Assembly: GCA_947502815.1 (NCBI GenBank)
Contig: CANNBH010000001.1
Coordinates: forward strand, 682,001-746,000
Reading direction: 5' to 3'
Length of the DNA stretch: 64,000 nt
Origin: an uncultured Erythrobacter sp.
Lineage (GTDB): Bacteria; Pseudomonadota; Alphaproteobacteria; Sphingomonadales; Sphingomonadaceae
Made by a program: the position numbers and the translations under genes. Positions 36,171-45,484 of this stretch are shown here, one piece after another; position 1 is the first letter of the stretch, and the number at the start of each line of letters is the position of its first letter. The notes below the pieces were generated by a model. That model did no database searches. It worked only from the letters and a program-made list of their open reading frames with translations, and was not told the DNA's origin.

Positions 36171-36590
36171 GACGGTGCATCCTTCGTCTCAACGCTCCTA
36201 GGAAGGCAGGAGCCAATTGAGGGGCCAATAGAGCGCCCGCTTCTAACCTCCGCAGAAGCGCCTCTCCCCAAAGGCCCGTTGGATGGGTGTGAGCTACCGT
36301 GAGATGGTTGCAAGTGCAACCGGTTTGGGGCGTCTTGGCTGTGGAGACATGCGTCCATGCGTGGACCGCGTAAGTGGGTGCTTTGGAAATCTCCGATATC
36401 ACCCCAAGCATATGGGAAATAGACATAATCTTGCAAAATCGCGCGCTTGAGTGTCAGTTTCCGATTGCGCTTAGATTGCGCGGGCCTGCGGCTGCGCCAG
36501 AGTGTAGATGGGGACAGGGAAGGGGCGAATACAGACACAGCGGGGGCATACCGCAGGGCGCACCGTGTAGGACAGCACGAAACGCCGCCC
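36171..36590 (-). promoter_or_regulatory. Leader/promoter region of the PLP enzyme with three inverted repeats
   Basis: No credible gene in this 420-base gap. Near the start codon, GCTCCT (36194-36199) pairs with AGGAGC (36208-36213). Further up are GTTGCA-AG-TGCAAC (36307-36320) and GTCCA-TGCG-TGGAC (36353-36366), either of which could be an operator. For a sulfur amino-acid gene in an alphaproteobacterium, a SAM- or SAH-sensing leader would be expected in some species, but I could not match a known riboswitch consensus here. Confidence 0.4.
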
Positions 36591-38084
36591 TTAAACCAAC
36601 GCCGCCATTGCCCACACAAGTCCAACTATCATCACAATCCCGACCAGATCGAGCACGAGCCCTGCGCGCACCAGCCGTTCGATCCGCAATCGCCCGGTTC
36701 CCCATGCAATCGCGTTCGGCCCGGTGCCGGCGGGCAGGATAAAACCCCAGCTGGCCGCGAGCGCCGCTGGCATGGCGATTAGGATTGCGTTTTCGCCAAG
36801 GCCCAGCGCCGCAGCAAGGCTGGCGACAATCGGGATGATCGCACTGGCGGTGGCGACGTTGCTGGCAAATTCTGTGATTAGCACAACCATCGCCACAATC
36901 GCCAGCGCCATCAGGAACAATGGCACCGCATCCAGCGGCAGCAAAGCCTCGCCCAACCACCCGGCCAAACCGCTTTGCTGCATCCCAGCGGCCAGCGCCA
37001 AACCGCCGCCAAACATCAAGATCACGCCCCAAGGCGCGCGGTCCGCTTCGCTCCATTTGAGAAGCGGGCGGCGTTTTCTGTTCCCATTGGGGCCAGCATC
37101 GCGTGTCCCATCAGGGATTAAGAACAGGGCGAGCGCCGCGACCACCGCGATGGTTCCATCGGTCCAACTGTTCTCCGGCAAATAGGGTGCAACCCAGCGG
37201 CGGCTCATCCAAAGGGCAAAGGTGATCGCAATGATCGGAACAAGGCGCTTTTCCGCGCTCGACCAAGGGGACGCATCGTCGATTGACCGCCGCGCGGCGG
37301 CGACGTCAAAAGGGTGCGCTGCGACCTTTTGCACCTTGGCAATGATGAACGCGGCCAGCGGCACGCCGATCAAAACCACCGGCAGGCCGTATGCCATCCA
37401 TAGGGCAAAGCTTATCTCCAGCCCGATCATATCATCGAGCAATTGCACCGCGATCCCATTGGTGGGCGAACCGACGATGGTGCCCAACCCGCCAATGGTC
37501 GCACCAAAGGCGATCCCCATCGGCAGCGCTCCAAATAATCCTTCATGTTGGGGCGTTTCGGTGTCTGCCAAAACTTGGCCCGGCAGCGCGGCAGCGCCGC
37601 CAGACAACGACGCACCGCCCGCCAGCACCGCAAGCGCCATGGGCATCATGATCAACGCGGTCGATGTGTTGGAGATCAGCATCGATAGGATCGCGGCGGA
37701 AATCATAAAGGCGAGCAGCAATCTCACCTGTCCACCCTCAGAACCAATGGCTTTCAATATCGCGAGGCTCAAACGCCGATGCAGCCCGGTTCGTTCAATC
37801 GCAAGCGCGATGAACGCCCCTCCTAATAGCAGGAACAGGATCGGCGCGTAATATGAACTGGCGGTTGCCTTTGCCGTCATGACGCCGCCCAATGGCAAAA
37901 CGGCAAAGGGCAGCAATGCCGTCGCTGCGAGCGGAATGGCCTCCGTCATCCACCAAGACGCCATCCAGATCACCAGCCCCGCGACCAGCCACGCCTCTGC
38001 GCTCATCCCAATAGGCGGAGTGGTAAGGGCGGTTATCGCAAAGACGAACGGACCAAGGATAAGGCCGATTTGGCGTGCTGTCAT
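36591..38084 (-). CDS. SLC13/DASS family anion:sodium symporter
   Basis: A 497-residue membrane protein with about 11-13 hydrophobic segments. The two SNT-type cation/substrate motifs are visible as ISNTSTALIMMP and TEFASNVATAS, with WWMTEAIPLAATALLP near the N-terminus and a second hairpin ending in PAGTGPNAIAWGTG. The family carries dicarboxylates, citrate or sulfate with sodium; the substrate is not inferable. ATG start at 38084. Confidence 0.93.
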   Translation of the reverse strand: MTARQIGLILGPFVFAITALTTPPIGMSAEAWLVAGLVIWMASWWMTEAIPLAATALLPFAVLPLGGVMTAKATASSYYAPILFLLLGGAFIALAIERTGLHRRLSLAILKAIGSEGGQVRLLLAFMISAAILSMLISNTSTALIMMPMALAVLAGGASLSGGAAALPGQVLADTETPQHEGLFGALPMGIAFGATIGGLGTIVGSPTNGIAVQLLDDMIGLEISFALWMAYGLPVVLIGVPLAAFIIAKVQKVAAHPFDVAAARRSIDDASPWSSAEKRLVPIIAITFALWMSRRWVAPYLPENSWTDGTIAVVAALALFLIPDGTRDAGPNGNRKRRPLLKWSEADRAPWGVILMFGGGLALAAGMQQSGLAGWLGEALLPLDAVPLFLMALAIVAMVVLITEFASNVATASAIIPIVASLAAALGLGENAILIAMPAALAASWGFILPAGTGPNAIAWGTGRLRIERLVRAGLVLDLVGIVMIVGLVWAMAALV

Positions 38085-38206
38085 GCTGGGAGACGTCCTT
38101 TGCGCGGGTGCGTTTCCGCCAGCCTATCAGCGATTGCGGCGCGGCGGCAAGCGGCATCAAATCGTATCAACCGACCTACATTCCATTGATGCATCAGCGC
38201 AGGCGA

Positions 38207-39409
38207 TCACTCCACCGCATTGGCATTGGGCGGATCACCGGGCAGACGGATGTTGGAGAAGAACACGCGGCCAGTCGCAGCGCTTCCGTTTCGCCGCATA
38301 TTTTCAAACTTGCGCTCCCTTTGCCCAAGCAATTGCGCCGCGCCATTGGTGAGGCCCGGTCTGCTGGATTGCAGGGTGCTGCCCCGGCTGCCACCGGAAA
38401 GGTCGGCGATATCCCATTCACGAATGGAGGCCCTGACGACGCTGGTTTCACCCAAAATCTCGTTCACTTCTTCGTTGGCATAGGTGGCAATATGGGCGCG
38501 CACGTCATTGTCGAAATCGGTAAAATAGAACGCCGCCGTGTCGCTATACAGGGTGGAAACGTCGAGCCTGTCGCCCCGTTTCTGTGTGCCGCGCAGGGAA
38601 TTGATGAAATCATCCGCCGCAAAATCGAGCAGCGAGCTGACATTGTCGCCGGTAAAGGCAAAGCGTTCCAAGGCTGGGCTGCCAATCTCTCCGCGCCAAA
38701 AGCCGTAGATCACTTTGGGGCTGCGCCAATTGGCAAAGACGATCCGTTCGCGAATGTCCCGCATGCTCATGGTCACACCGCTTACGGTGATGAACTTGGC
38801 CTCATCCAACGGCACACCGTCCAGTTCAATTTCGCGCGGTTGGCGCACGGGCCAATCCAAGGCGATATGTTCGACCATCGCGACATTGTGAAGGTTCAAC
38901 CAAAAGGCGAGCTGTTCGTTGCGCGGCAGTGATGAAATGTCGAGCGTGTCACCGATGCTCTGCAGATCAAGGCGGTATTCGGTGAAGCCGGCAATCGCAT
39001 CCGCATTTAGAAAGGAAAAGCCGAGCATCGCCCCCTCCAGCCGATAGCGCGAATTGTGCCCTTGGCGCACGCGCGTGCCCAATGGCTGGGTGGCAGGGCG
39101 CACGGTTTGGCGGGTGGATGGACCCATTGAGATAACGAAGTTCTTGAGCGCAAAATCCCAGAAGTCGAAATCGATCCGGTGGAATATCGGATCGGTGGTG
39201 GGGGTGAATTTTGCAAAAGGATCGCTTGCTGGAGTGCCGTTCAGGTCGCTGGCCGGAAATTGTGGCTCAGTCGGTGCTTGCGCTACTTGGGCGATCAAGA
39301 CGCTTTCGGCCGAATAGTTGACCGCAGAAGCACCCCCAGGCGCGGCGGCCAACAGCGGTGCAGCCACGATCCCGATCGCCGTCAAGGTTTTGCAAAGACC
39401 GTTCTTCAT
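38207..39409 (-). CDS. Secreted DUF547 protein (copy 1)
   Basis: A 400-residue protein with a signal peptide (KTLTAIGIVAAPLLAAAPGGASA) and a DUF547 domain: NEQLAFWLNLHNVAMVEHI, PREIELDGVPLDEAKFITV, RDIRERIVFANWRSPKVIYGFWRGEIGSP and FINSLRGTQKRG. DUF547 is widespread with no settled function and may be a papain-fold relative. Its neighbour at 39623-40759 is a clear paralogue. An upstream GTG (39415) is possible; ATG 39409 has GGGGAGTGG upstream. Confidence 0.88.
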   Translation of the reverse strand: MKNGLCKTLTAIGIVAAPLLAAAPGGASAVNYSAESVLIAQVAQAPTEPQFPASDLNGTPASDPFAKFTPTTDPIFHRIDFDFWDFALKNFVISMGPSTRQTVRPATQPLGTRVRQGHNSRYRLEGAMLGFSFLNADAIAGFTEYRLDLQSIGDTLDISSLPRNEQLAFWLNLHNVAMVEHIALDWPVRQPREIELDGVPLDEAKFITVSGVTMSMRDIRERIVFANWRSPKVIYGFWRGEIGSPALERFAFTGDNVSSLLDFAADDFINSLRGTQKRGDRLDVSTLYSDTAAFYFTDFDNDVRAHIATYANEEVNEILGETSVVRASIREWDIADLSGGSRGSTLQSSRPGLTNGAAQLLGQRERKFENMRRNGSAATGRVFFSNIRLPGDPPNANAVE

Positions 39410-39484
39410 CACCACTCCCCAATAACAGCGCGATGAATAGCAGAAGAATGCAGCGATTTCAAAAGCCTATGTTTAGATGGCAGT

Positions 39485-39532
39485 TTGCCTGGGTATTTGC
39501 CTGGGTATTTGGCTGGGTGTTTGGCTGGGTGT
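39485..39532. repeat. Four 12-bp tandem repeats upstream of DUF547 copy 1
   Basis: Units TTGCCTGGGTAT (39485-39496, 39497-39508) and TTGGCTGGGTGT (39509-39520, 39521-39532) run in tandem, with a partial fifth unit. They lie 76-123 bases upstream of the DUF547 copy 1 start on the minus strand, in its promoter region. The first and second pairs are each internally identical, suggesting two rounds of duplication. Confidence 0.88.
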
Positions 39533-39564
39533 TTGGTTGGCGTGATCACCGCTAGGCCGCCAAC

Positions 39565-39597
39565 AAAAAGGCCGCCAACCCCTAAGGGTCGGCGGCC
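39565..39597 (-). terminator. Intrinsic terminator of DUF547 copy 2
   Basis: On the minus strand GGCCGCC (arm 39591-39597) pairs with GGCGGCC (arm 39570-39576), extended by ACCC/GGGT, then five Ts (39569-39565). It is 26 bases beyond the stop codon of the gene at 39623. Confidence 0.9.
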
Positions 39598-39622
39598 AAT
39601 TTCTAAGCAAAGCGGTTCGGTC

Positions 39623-40759
39623 TTATTCGACTTCGCTTTCATCCAAATCACCGGGCAGAGTGATGTTGGAGAAGGTCACGGTGCCGGTCCGGCCTTCGCG
39701 GATAATCCGCTGGAATTTCTGCTCACGCTGTTGCAGCAGGCGGCCCATGCTTTGCGGGATGCGGAAGCTTTGTTGAGTGCCGCTGGCCGTTTCAATGTTC
39801 TGAAAGCTTGGCTCTCGCACACCGCCGGCCAAATCGGCGATGTCATATTCCCGGACGCTGGCCGAAACGCGGGTGGTTTCGCCAAGGATTTCAGTCGTGT
39901 CTTCATTGGCGTATTCGGCCAAGTGGGCACGCAAGTCCTCTTCAAAGTTGGGGAAGAAATGGGGTGCCGCTTCCTCAAACATTTCGGACACTTCGAGCGT
40001 GCTGCCGCGTTTTTGCGTGCCGCGCAGTGAGTTTACGAAATCACGCGCGCCGCGGTCCAGAAGGCGCGAGACATTGTCGGCATTGAACGCTTCACGTTGG
40101 ATCGATGGTCCGCCGATCTCACCGCGCCAAAAACCGTACATCACCTTTGGATTGCTCCAATTGGCAAACACGATCCGTTCGCGAATGTCGCGCGGGGAAA
40201 GGGCAATCCCTTCAACCGTGATGAAACGCGCTTCGTCAATCGGAACGCCATCAATCTCAATATTGCGCGGTTGGCGCACGGGCCAATTGTTGGCGATCTG
40301 TTCGATCATCGCGACATTGTGGAGGTTGATCCAATAGGCGAGCTGCTCATTGCGAGACAGCGCCTGAATGTCGACAATGTTGGCGGTGTTCTCCAGATCC
40401 TGACGATATTCGGTGAAGCTGGAGATTACATCGCTGTCGAGGAAGCTGAACATGATCCGCGTGCCTTCGAGACGGTAACGCGAGACATGGCCATATTGGC
40501 GGCGCGTGCCAAAGCTTGCAGGCGGCGGGCCGGCGGTCTCGCGCAGTGACGGGCCCATTGAAATGACCAGATTGCTCATCGCCTCATCCCAGATCGAATA
40601 ATCGATCCCGTCATTATTGGGCGTGTCAGATGGGGTGAAGGTCGCAAACGCGGCTTCGTTGGTGCCAGCGGTGCTTTGCGCGGCAGCCGGGACGGCGCTC
40701 AACGCAAGAGCAGATGCTGCACCCAATGTGAGGGATGAGAGGGCCTGAAATCGGGTCAT
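39623..40759 (-). CDS. Secreted DUF547 protein (copy 2)
   Basis: A 378-residue protein with signal peptide ending VPAAAQS and the same DUF547 layout as copy 1: NLVISMGPSLRET, NEQLAYWINLHNVAMIEQI, PRNIEIDGVPIDEARFITV, RDIRERIVFANWSNPKVMYGFWRGEIGGP and VNSLRGTQKRG. Both copies end alike (FSNITLPGD here, FFSNIRLPGD in copy 1), so they arose by tandem duplication with considerable later divergence. It has its own terminator, so the copies are transcribed separately. Confidence 0.88.
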   Translation of the reverse strand: MTRFQALSSLTLGAASALALSAVPAAAQSTAGTNEAAFATFTPSDTPNNDGIDYSIWDEAMSNLVISMGPSLRETAGPPPASFGTRRQYGHVSRYRLEGTRIMFSFLDSDVISSFTEYRQDLENTANIVDIQALSRNEQLAYWINLHNVAMIEQIANNWPVRQPRNIEIDGVPIDEARFITVEGIALSPRDIRERIVFANWSNPKVMYGFWRGEIGGPSIQREAFNADNVSRLLDRGARDFVNSLRGTQKRGSTLEVSEMFEEAAPHFFPNFEEDLRAHLAEYANEDTTEILGETTRVSASVREYDIADLAGGVREPSFQNIETASGTQQSFRIPQSMGRLLQQREQKFQRIIREGRTGTVTFSNITLPGDLDESEVE

Positions 40760-41130
40760 ATTCTGCGGTCCTTCTTAATACGGGGCGGCTTTGTTGGCCG
40801 GAGCTTCGGAATGCCCGGATAAGGGGCGTTAGGGGTAATCACGTGCTTGAGAGGCGGGGCCTGCGCAGCCGGGGGAAAATTCCAGCGGAATTAAGACCAG
40901 CGGAATTAAGAACTGAACCGATCCCACCTCTCGTGGCTTATTGTATAGCTCACAAAGGCATACGTTTGTTCCCGTCAGTCGGATGCGTTTTGCGTTTTAT
41001 AGAAACATACATGTCGTTTGTCGGAGACGAAGTGCATTCCGCCGCAGTCCGCGCGGCTCTCACCATAGATCGCAATCGCGACGCAGCATTTTATTCAGCA
41101 GCTGCAAAAGCATAGCGTATGCGGCAAAAC
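40760..41130. other. Intergenic region with a 15-bp tandem duplication
   Basis: No convincing gene. The region should hold the promoter of DUF547 copy 2. CCAGCGGAATTAAGA is repeated exactly in tandem at 40882-40896 and 40897-40911, 120-150 bases upstream of that gene. A + strand frame through here (to 41115) lacks protein-like composition. Confidence 0.6.
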
Positions 41131-41164
41131 AAAAGGGCGAAAGCGTCCAACGCTCTCGCCCTTT
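41131..41164 (-). terminator. Intrinsic terminator of infC
   Basis: A long stem joins AAAGGGCGAAAGCG (41132-41145) with CGCTCTCGCCCTTT (41150-41163), one mismatch. On the minus strand it is followed by TTTTGTTTT. It lies about 30 bases after the infC stop. Confidence 0.88.
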
Positions 41165-41194
41165 GTAGCTATTAACCGATTGACGTCGCGCGAA

Positions 41195-41737
41195 TTACTT
41201 CGGCGAAAGCACCATCAGCATTTGCCGGCCTTCAAGACGGGGAAACGCTTCGATCTTGGCGGTTTCGGCCATATCGTCTTGAACCCGTTTAAGCAGGTCC
41301 ATGCCGAGATGTTGGTGCGCCATTTCGCGCCCACGAAAGCGCAAAGTGACCTTCACTTTGTCGCCATTGTCGATGAACTTGTTCACGTTGCGCATCTTCA
41401 CATCATAATCATGTGTGTCGATGTTCGGACGCATTTTGACTTCTTTGATGTCTTGCGTCTTTTGCGATTTGCGCGCGGCGTTGGCCTTTTTCTGCGCTTC
41501 AAACCGGTATTTGCCGACATCGAGGTATTTGCACACCGGCGGGTCCGCATTGGGGGACACTTCGACGAGGTTCAGGCCTTTTTCATTGGCCTGCTCCATC
41601 GCTTCGCGGGTGAACATTACGCCAAGGTTCTCGCCTTCGTCATCAATAACGCGGACTTTGGGAACTTGGATGAAAGTGTCGTAACGAGGGCCGCTTTTAG
41701 TTGGCGGGGCCATCGAACGCCGAGGTGGACGAGCTAT
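41195..41737 (-). CDS. infC: Translation initiation factor IF-3 (ATA start)
   Basis: A 180-residue IF-3: N-terminal domain with [17 protein letters not shown] and [31 protein letters not shown], and C-terminal domain with [34 protein letters not shown] and a LMVLSPK end. It dissociates 70S ribosomes and checks the initiator codon. The best start is ATA at 41737: AGGAG (41749-41745) lies seven bases upstream and the resulting [13 protein letters not shown]-terminus gives the usual 180-residue length. The first ATG in frame is eight codons in. Non-canonical infC starts permit autoregulation by IF-3. Confidence 0.93.
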   Translation of the reverse strand: MARPPRRSMAPPTKSGPRYDTFIQVPKVRVIDDEGENLGVMFTREAMEQANEKGLNLVEVSPNADPPVCKYLDVGKYRFEAQKKANAARKSQKTQDIKEVKMRPNIDTHDYDVKMRNVNKFIDNGDKVKVTLRFRGREMAHQHLGMDLLKRVQDDMAETAKIEAFPRLEGRQMLMVLSPK

Positions 41738-41813
41738 GTTTGTTCTCCTGTGATAGCTTCGAGTCTGTACGGGCCGTATGTAAGGGCGCGAGGCCGCAAA
41801 CGCCAGAAGAGTC

Positions 41814-42530
41814 TTAAGCCGCGCTTCGATAAAGCGGGAATGTGACCAATTTGCCCTTTGCGGGCAGAACCGCGTCGATGCGGCTAGCTGGTTTGAGCGC
41901 TTGTAGAATCTCTGGCGAACCTGCGTCCATGCCGCCTGTGTAGGCGCCAAAGGCAGGCAGGATCATGCGCTGTGTGTTTGGCATGTGGCTGATCACGGCG
42001 CAGGGGCGAGCGATACGGCGATCGCGCACACTAACGCGCATTTTTGGGTGGTAATGCCCTGACATCTCCGCGCGCGTTTCTCCCGGCTTTGCCTCATGGC
42101 GCAGGATAATGCCGCCGATCTCCAGCTCGTTGGCCATCGTCGCTCCAAATGCGCGGTGCATATTTTCATCGTGATTGCCGGTGATCCACACCCAATCGAG
42201 CGTCCTGGTCAGCGCCTCCAGCATACCGGCGGCGTATGGGTCGAGCCGGTGGGTGCCCGCATCATCGTGGAAATTATCACCCAAAGTGATGACCCGGCGT
42301 GCGCCAGTGGCTTTCACGGCGTCGGCAATCCGTTCCAATGTTTCGCGGCTGTCATACGGGGGCAGCATTTGGCCATGCTGCGCATACCAGCTGCCCTTTT
42401 CCAAATGCAGGTCCGTGACCAGCAAAGTGCGCTCTCGCGGCCAATAGAGCGCCCAAGACGACGCGGCCCCTTTGGTGAGGACAAACTCCTCCCCAGCAAA
42501 TTCCAAAGGTGCGAACGAAACGGGAACCAT
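41814..42530 (-). CDS. pdeM: Ligase-associated DNA damage response endonuclease PdeM
   Basis: A 238-residue calcineurin-type metallophosphoesterase. Metal motifs in order: [29 protein letters not shown], and [11 protein letters not shown]. This set and the [20 protein letters not shown] start match PdeM, usually grouped with a ligase/exonuclease repair module. Those partners are not adjacent here. The ATG at 42530 is chosen; an in-frame ATG at 42587 is an alternative. Divergent from hemF. Confidence 0.88.
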   Translation of the reverse strand: MVPVSFAPLEFAGEEFVLTKGAASSWALYWPRERTLLVTDLHLEKGSWYAQHGQMLPPYDSRETLERIADAVKATGARRVITLGDNFHDDAGTHRLDPYAAGMLEALTRTLDWVWITGNHDENMHRAFGATMANELEIGGIILRHEAKPGETRAEMSGHYHPKMRVSVRDRRIARPCAVISHMPNTQRMILPAFGAYTGGMDAGSPEILQALKPASRIDAVLPAKGKLVTFPLYRSAA

Positions 42531-42667
42531 ATCCAGCCTGTGACGCGCCGCGCGGTTTTTTGCAAGGGGCAAGCTGGCGCAGTCCATTGCATTGATGTGA
42601 GTCAATTCCCGTTGACACGCATCATGCAAAAGCCATGGTCGCGGCAAGAATGATAGGGAAGACTTTG

Positions 42668-43525
42668 ATGAGTGAATGGGCGGGCCAAACAGCGCAGGCG
42701 AAAGAATGGTTTGAAAGCCTGCGCGATCAAATCTGCGCCGCGTTTGAGGCGATTGAACGCGAAGCAGGGTCCGATGCGTCGTTCCATTACACCCCTTGGG
42801 ATCGCTCCGAAGAAGGCAATGATGATCCCGGCGGCGGGGTTCAGGGCCTGATGAAGGGCAAAGTGTTTGAGAAGGTCGGCGTGAATGTTTCAACAGTGCG
42901 CGGCAATTTTCCAAAGGAATTCGCCAGCACTGTGAACGGCGCGGACCCGGAAAACCCCGGCTTTACCGCCACCGGCATCAGCTTGGTTGCCCATATGTAC
43001 AACCCGCATGTGCCCGCGGTGCATATGAACACGCGGTTCCTAACCACGGGCAAAGCATGGTTTGGCGGCGGCGCGGATTTGAACCCGCCGATCCCCAATG
43101 AAGAAGACACAGAGGAATTTCATGCTGTGCTGCGCGCGGCCTGTATGGCGCACAACCCGACCTATTATGAAAAGTACAAAAAATGGGCGGATGATTATTT
43201 CTACATCCCGCACAGAGAGGCGCATCGCGGCGTGGGCGGGATTTTCTACGATCATCTGGAATGCGGCGACGATGATGCCTTTGCGCGCAATTTCACGTTC
43301 ACGCAGGATGTCGGCAAGGCGTTCTTAGACATTTATCCCGCACTCGTGCGCAAGCGGATGAACGAACCGTTTGACGATGCGGCAGAGGCGGCGTTGCTGG
43401 CCTATCGCGGCCGCTATGCCGAGTTTAATCTGGTCTATGACCGGGGCACTCTCTTTGGCCTGAAAACCGGCGGCAATATTGATGCGATTTTGATGAGCCT
43501 GCCGCCGCGCGCGACTTGGGGTTAG
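42668..43525 (+). CDS. hemF: Oxygen-dependent coproporphyrinogen III oxidase
   Basis: A 285-residue HemF that oxidatively decarboxylates coproporphyrinogen III to protoporphyrinogen IX with oxygen. Signatures: GVNVSTVRGNFPKEFA, GISLVAHMYNPHVPAVHMNTRF, WFGGGADLNPPIP, HREAHRGVGGIFYDHLE and VYDRGTLFGLKTGGNIDAILMSLPP. The ATG at 42668 follows AGGGAAG. Length and motifs are standard. Confidence 0.97.
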   Translation: MSEWAGQTAQAKEWFESLRDQICAAFEAIEREAGSDASFHYTPWDRSEEGNDDPGGGVQGLMKGKVFEKVGVNVSTVRGNFPKEFASTVNGADPENPGFTATGISLVAHMYNPHVPAVHMNTRFLTTGKAWFGGGADLNPPIPNEEDTEEFHAVLRAACMAHNPTYYEKYKKWADDYFYIPHREAHRGVGGIFYDHLECGDDDAFARNFTFTQDVGKAFLDIYPALVRKRMNEPFDDAAEAALLAYRGRYAEFNLVYDRGTLFGLKTGGNIDAILMSLPPRATWG

Positions 43526-43561
43526 GGGCGGAGAAGGGGCCCAGACTACACGCGCGCTGAA

Positions 43562-45484
43562 TTAACGCCCGCCGGATTGATCGGCGGTGCGTTTGCGCGG
43601 TGCCGGACCCGGCGGCGTATCGTGGGCGCTGCTGGATTGGGCTGTGTCAAAGCAATCGGGCGCCCACTTCGTCAAAGTCTCACGCAATGTCTCCATAGAT
43701 AGCGGCTTTGCCAAATGCGCCTGCATTCCGGCAGCAAGGCAATTTTCAACATCATCGGCAAAGGCATTCGCGGTAAGTGCGAGGATGGGCAATTCATCTT
43801 CACCAAACCCGTCTGCGCGGATACGGCGTGCGGCCTCAAGCCCGTCCATTCGGGGCATTTGCAAATCCATAAACACCAATGCGAAGGGCGCGTCCGCCGC
43901 TTGAGCGTGATGGATCGCGGTGACCGCTTCGGCCCCATCTTCGGCGCATTCCACCGCAACCCCCAATTCGCGCGTCATATCGATCATCAATTCACGGTTG
44001 ATCTCAAAATCGTCGACCAGCAAAATGCGGCCAGAAGAATGGAGCTTTGTTTGGGGCTTGAGTGGGGACGCGGTTTTGGCGGCTGGGGCGGGTTTTTCGG
44101 CGGTTGGCGGCTCTGGCTTGGAGGGGTTCTCTAAGGTGAAGGCAGCGCGGTCAGGCAGCGTCAGTGTGAAAATCGATCCTTCGCCAAATTCGCTGCGCAC
44201 GGTCAGCCCGCCGCCCATCAGTTCGGCCAGCTGGCGGCTGATCGCAAGGCCCAGCCCGGTTCCGCTTTTCAAACTGGTTGGGTTGGTCTGATCCTGAAGG
44301 AGGGGGTCGAAAATTTTCTCACGCATGTCGGCCGCGATGCCTTTGCCCGTATCGGTGACGGAGAAGTAAAGTGTGCCATCGCTGCTGTGCGCGGTCATGG
44401 ATACGATCCCAACATCGGTGAAACGCACCGCATTGGAAATCAGATTGCTCAGAATTTGGCGCAATCGCAAAGCGTCGGTTTCAATCTTTCGAGGCATGCT
44501 GGGCGCGATGTCGCAAACCAGCTTTATCCGCTTTTCGCGTGCCAGTGGGTCGGCCATCTCCTTGAGCTGCAAAAGCAGTGTCTGAATATCTACATCCGCG
44601 TACAGGATCTCGGTCTTGCCCGCTTCGATCTTGCTCAGGTCCAGAATATCATTGAGCAGAGTTTGCAGGTTTTTGCCGGAATCGATGATCAATTGCGTGT
44701 GACGCCGTTGCTCCGCCGTCAGATCGCTCAATTCCAGCAGTTCGGCAAATCCCAACAGGCCGTTCATCGGGGTGCGGATTTCGTGGTTCATTCGGGCGAG
44801 GAACTGCCCCTTGGATAGGGCCAAGGCGCGGGCTTCATCGCGGGCAACGCGCAATTCAGCCTGCATGCTCTCTTCGCCGGTGCGATCTTTGATAACGCCA
44901 AAAAGGGCGGTCGGTGTTCCGTCCGCGGCGCATTCTACTGTCGCGCCAGCATCAACATGGCGCAGTTCGCCGTCCTTTGTGATGATGCGGGCCCTGAATG
45001 TGTATGGCTGGCCGGTGACGCGCGCCTTTTCGATATTGTCGGTAACGATCTGACGATCATCTTCATGATAGAAATTGATCGCATCGTGCAGGCTGGGCGG
45101 GTTCCCCGATTCCAACCCATGGATCGCAAACGTTGCGTCGGACCAGAACACTTCATTGGTGGTGAGGCTCAAACGCCAATGGCCCACCCTTGCGTGCCCT
45201 TCGGTGATTGTGAACCAGTGGTTTTTGGCCTCAAGCTCGCGGCGTGCAGCGTTGTGGCGATGCGCTTGCGCTTCGAACTGTTTGCGCAGCGATGCATCGC
45301 GCGTGCAAAAGGCAATCGCGCACAGGCCCAAAACCGGCAAGGCCATCGGGAATGGCACATTTTGAAGAACCGATGTCAGCGCCTCCGTCATTGCGATCAC
45401 AATCGCCGCAAGCCCGCATGCTGCAGCGGCCCACGCAGCGGTGCCGCCGTTTGCGGGTTCAAAAGGGGACTGGGAATGATCCAT
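43562..45484 (-). CDS. Hybrid sensor histidine kinase / response regulator
   Basis: A 640-residue membrane-bound kinase. Two membrane helices (about 15-33 and 43-60) with almost no periplasmic loop, a coiled segment, a PAS domain (about 95-202), HisKA with phospho-accepting His234 in NHEIRTPMNGLLGF, an ATPase domain (ISNAVRFTDVGI, DTGKGI, GTGLGLAIS), a Pro/Lys-rich linker and a REC domain with phospho-acceptor Asp540 (FMDLQMPRMDG). No DNA-binding output. A phosphorelay to an unlinked Hpt protein is likely. Divergent from the RSH gene. Confidence 0.93.
   Translation of the reverse strand: MDHSQSPFEPANGGTAAWAAAACGLAAIVIAMTEALTSVLQNVPFPMALPVLGLCAIAFCTRDASLRKQFEAQAHRHNAARRELEAKNHWFTITEGHARVGHWRLSLTTNEVFWSDATFAIHGLESGNPPSLHDAINFYHEDDRQIVTDNIEKARVTGQPYTFRARIITKDGELRHVDAGATVECAADGTPTALFGVIKDRTGEESMQAELRVARDEARALALSKGQFLARMNHEIRTPMNGLLGFAELLELSDLTAEQRRHTQLIIDSGKNLQTLLNDILDLSKIEAGKTEILYADVDIQTLLLQLKEMADPLAREKRIKLVCDIAPSMPRKIETDALRLRQILSNLISNAVRFTDVGIVSMTAHSSDGTLYFSVTDTGKGIAADMREKIFDPLLQDQTNPTSLKSGTGLGLAISRQLAELMGGGLTVRSEFGEGSIFTLTLPDRAAFTLENPSKPEPPTAEKPAPAAKTASPLKPQTKLHSSGRILLVDDFEINRELMIDMTRELGVAVECAEDGAEAVTAIHHAQAADAPFALVFMDLQMPRMDGLEAARRIRADGFGEDELPILALTANAFADDVENCLAAGMQAHLAKPLSMETLRETLTKWAPDCFDTAQSSSAHDTPPGPAPRKRTADQSGGR

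Noticed and set aside
36171..36426. SAM-II, SAH or SAM/SAH riboswitch
   Set aside because: By eye the sequence does not fit the consensus of any of these; kept only as an unassigned structured leader.
40735..41115. 126-codon plus-strand frame
   Set aside because: Begins inside DUF547 copy 2, runs through its promoter and a tandem duplication, no ribosome-binding site, poor composition.
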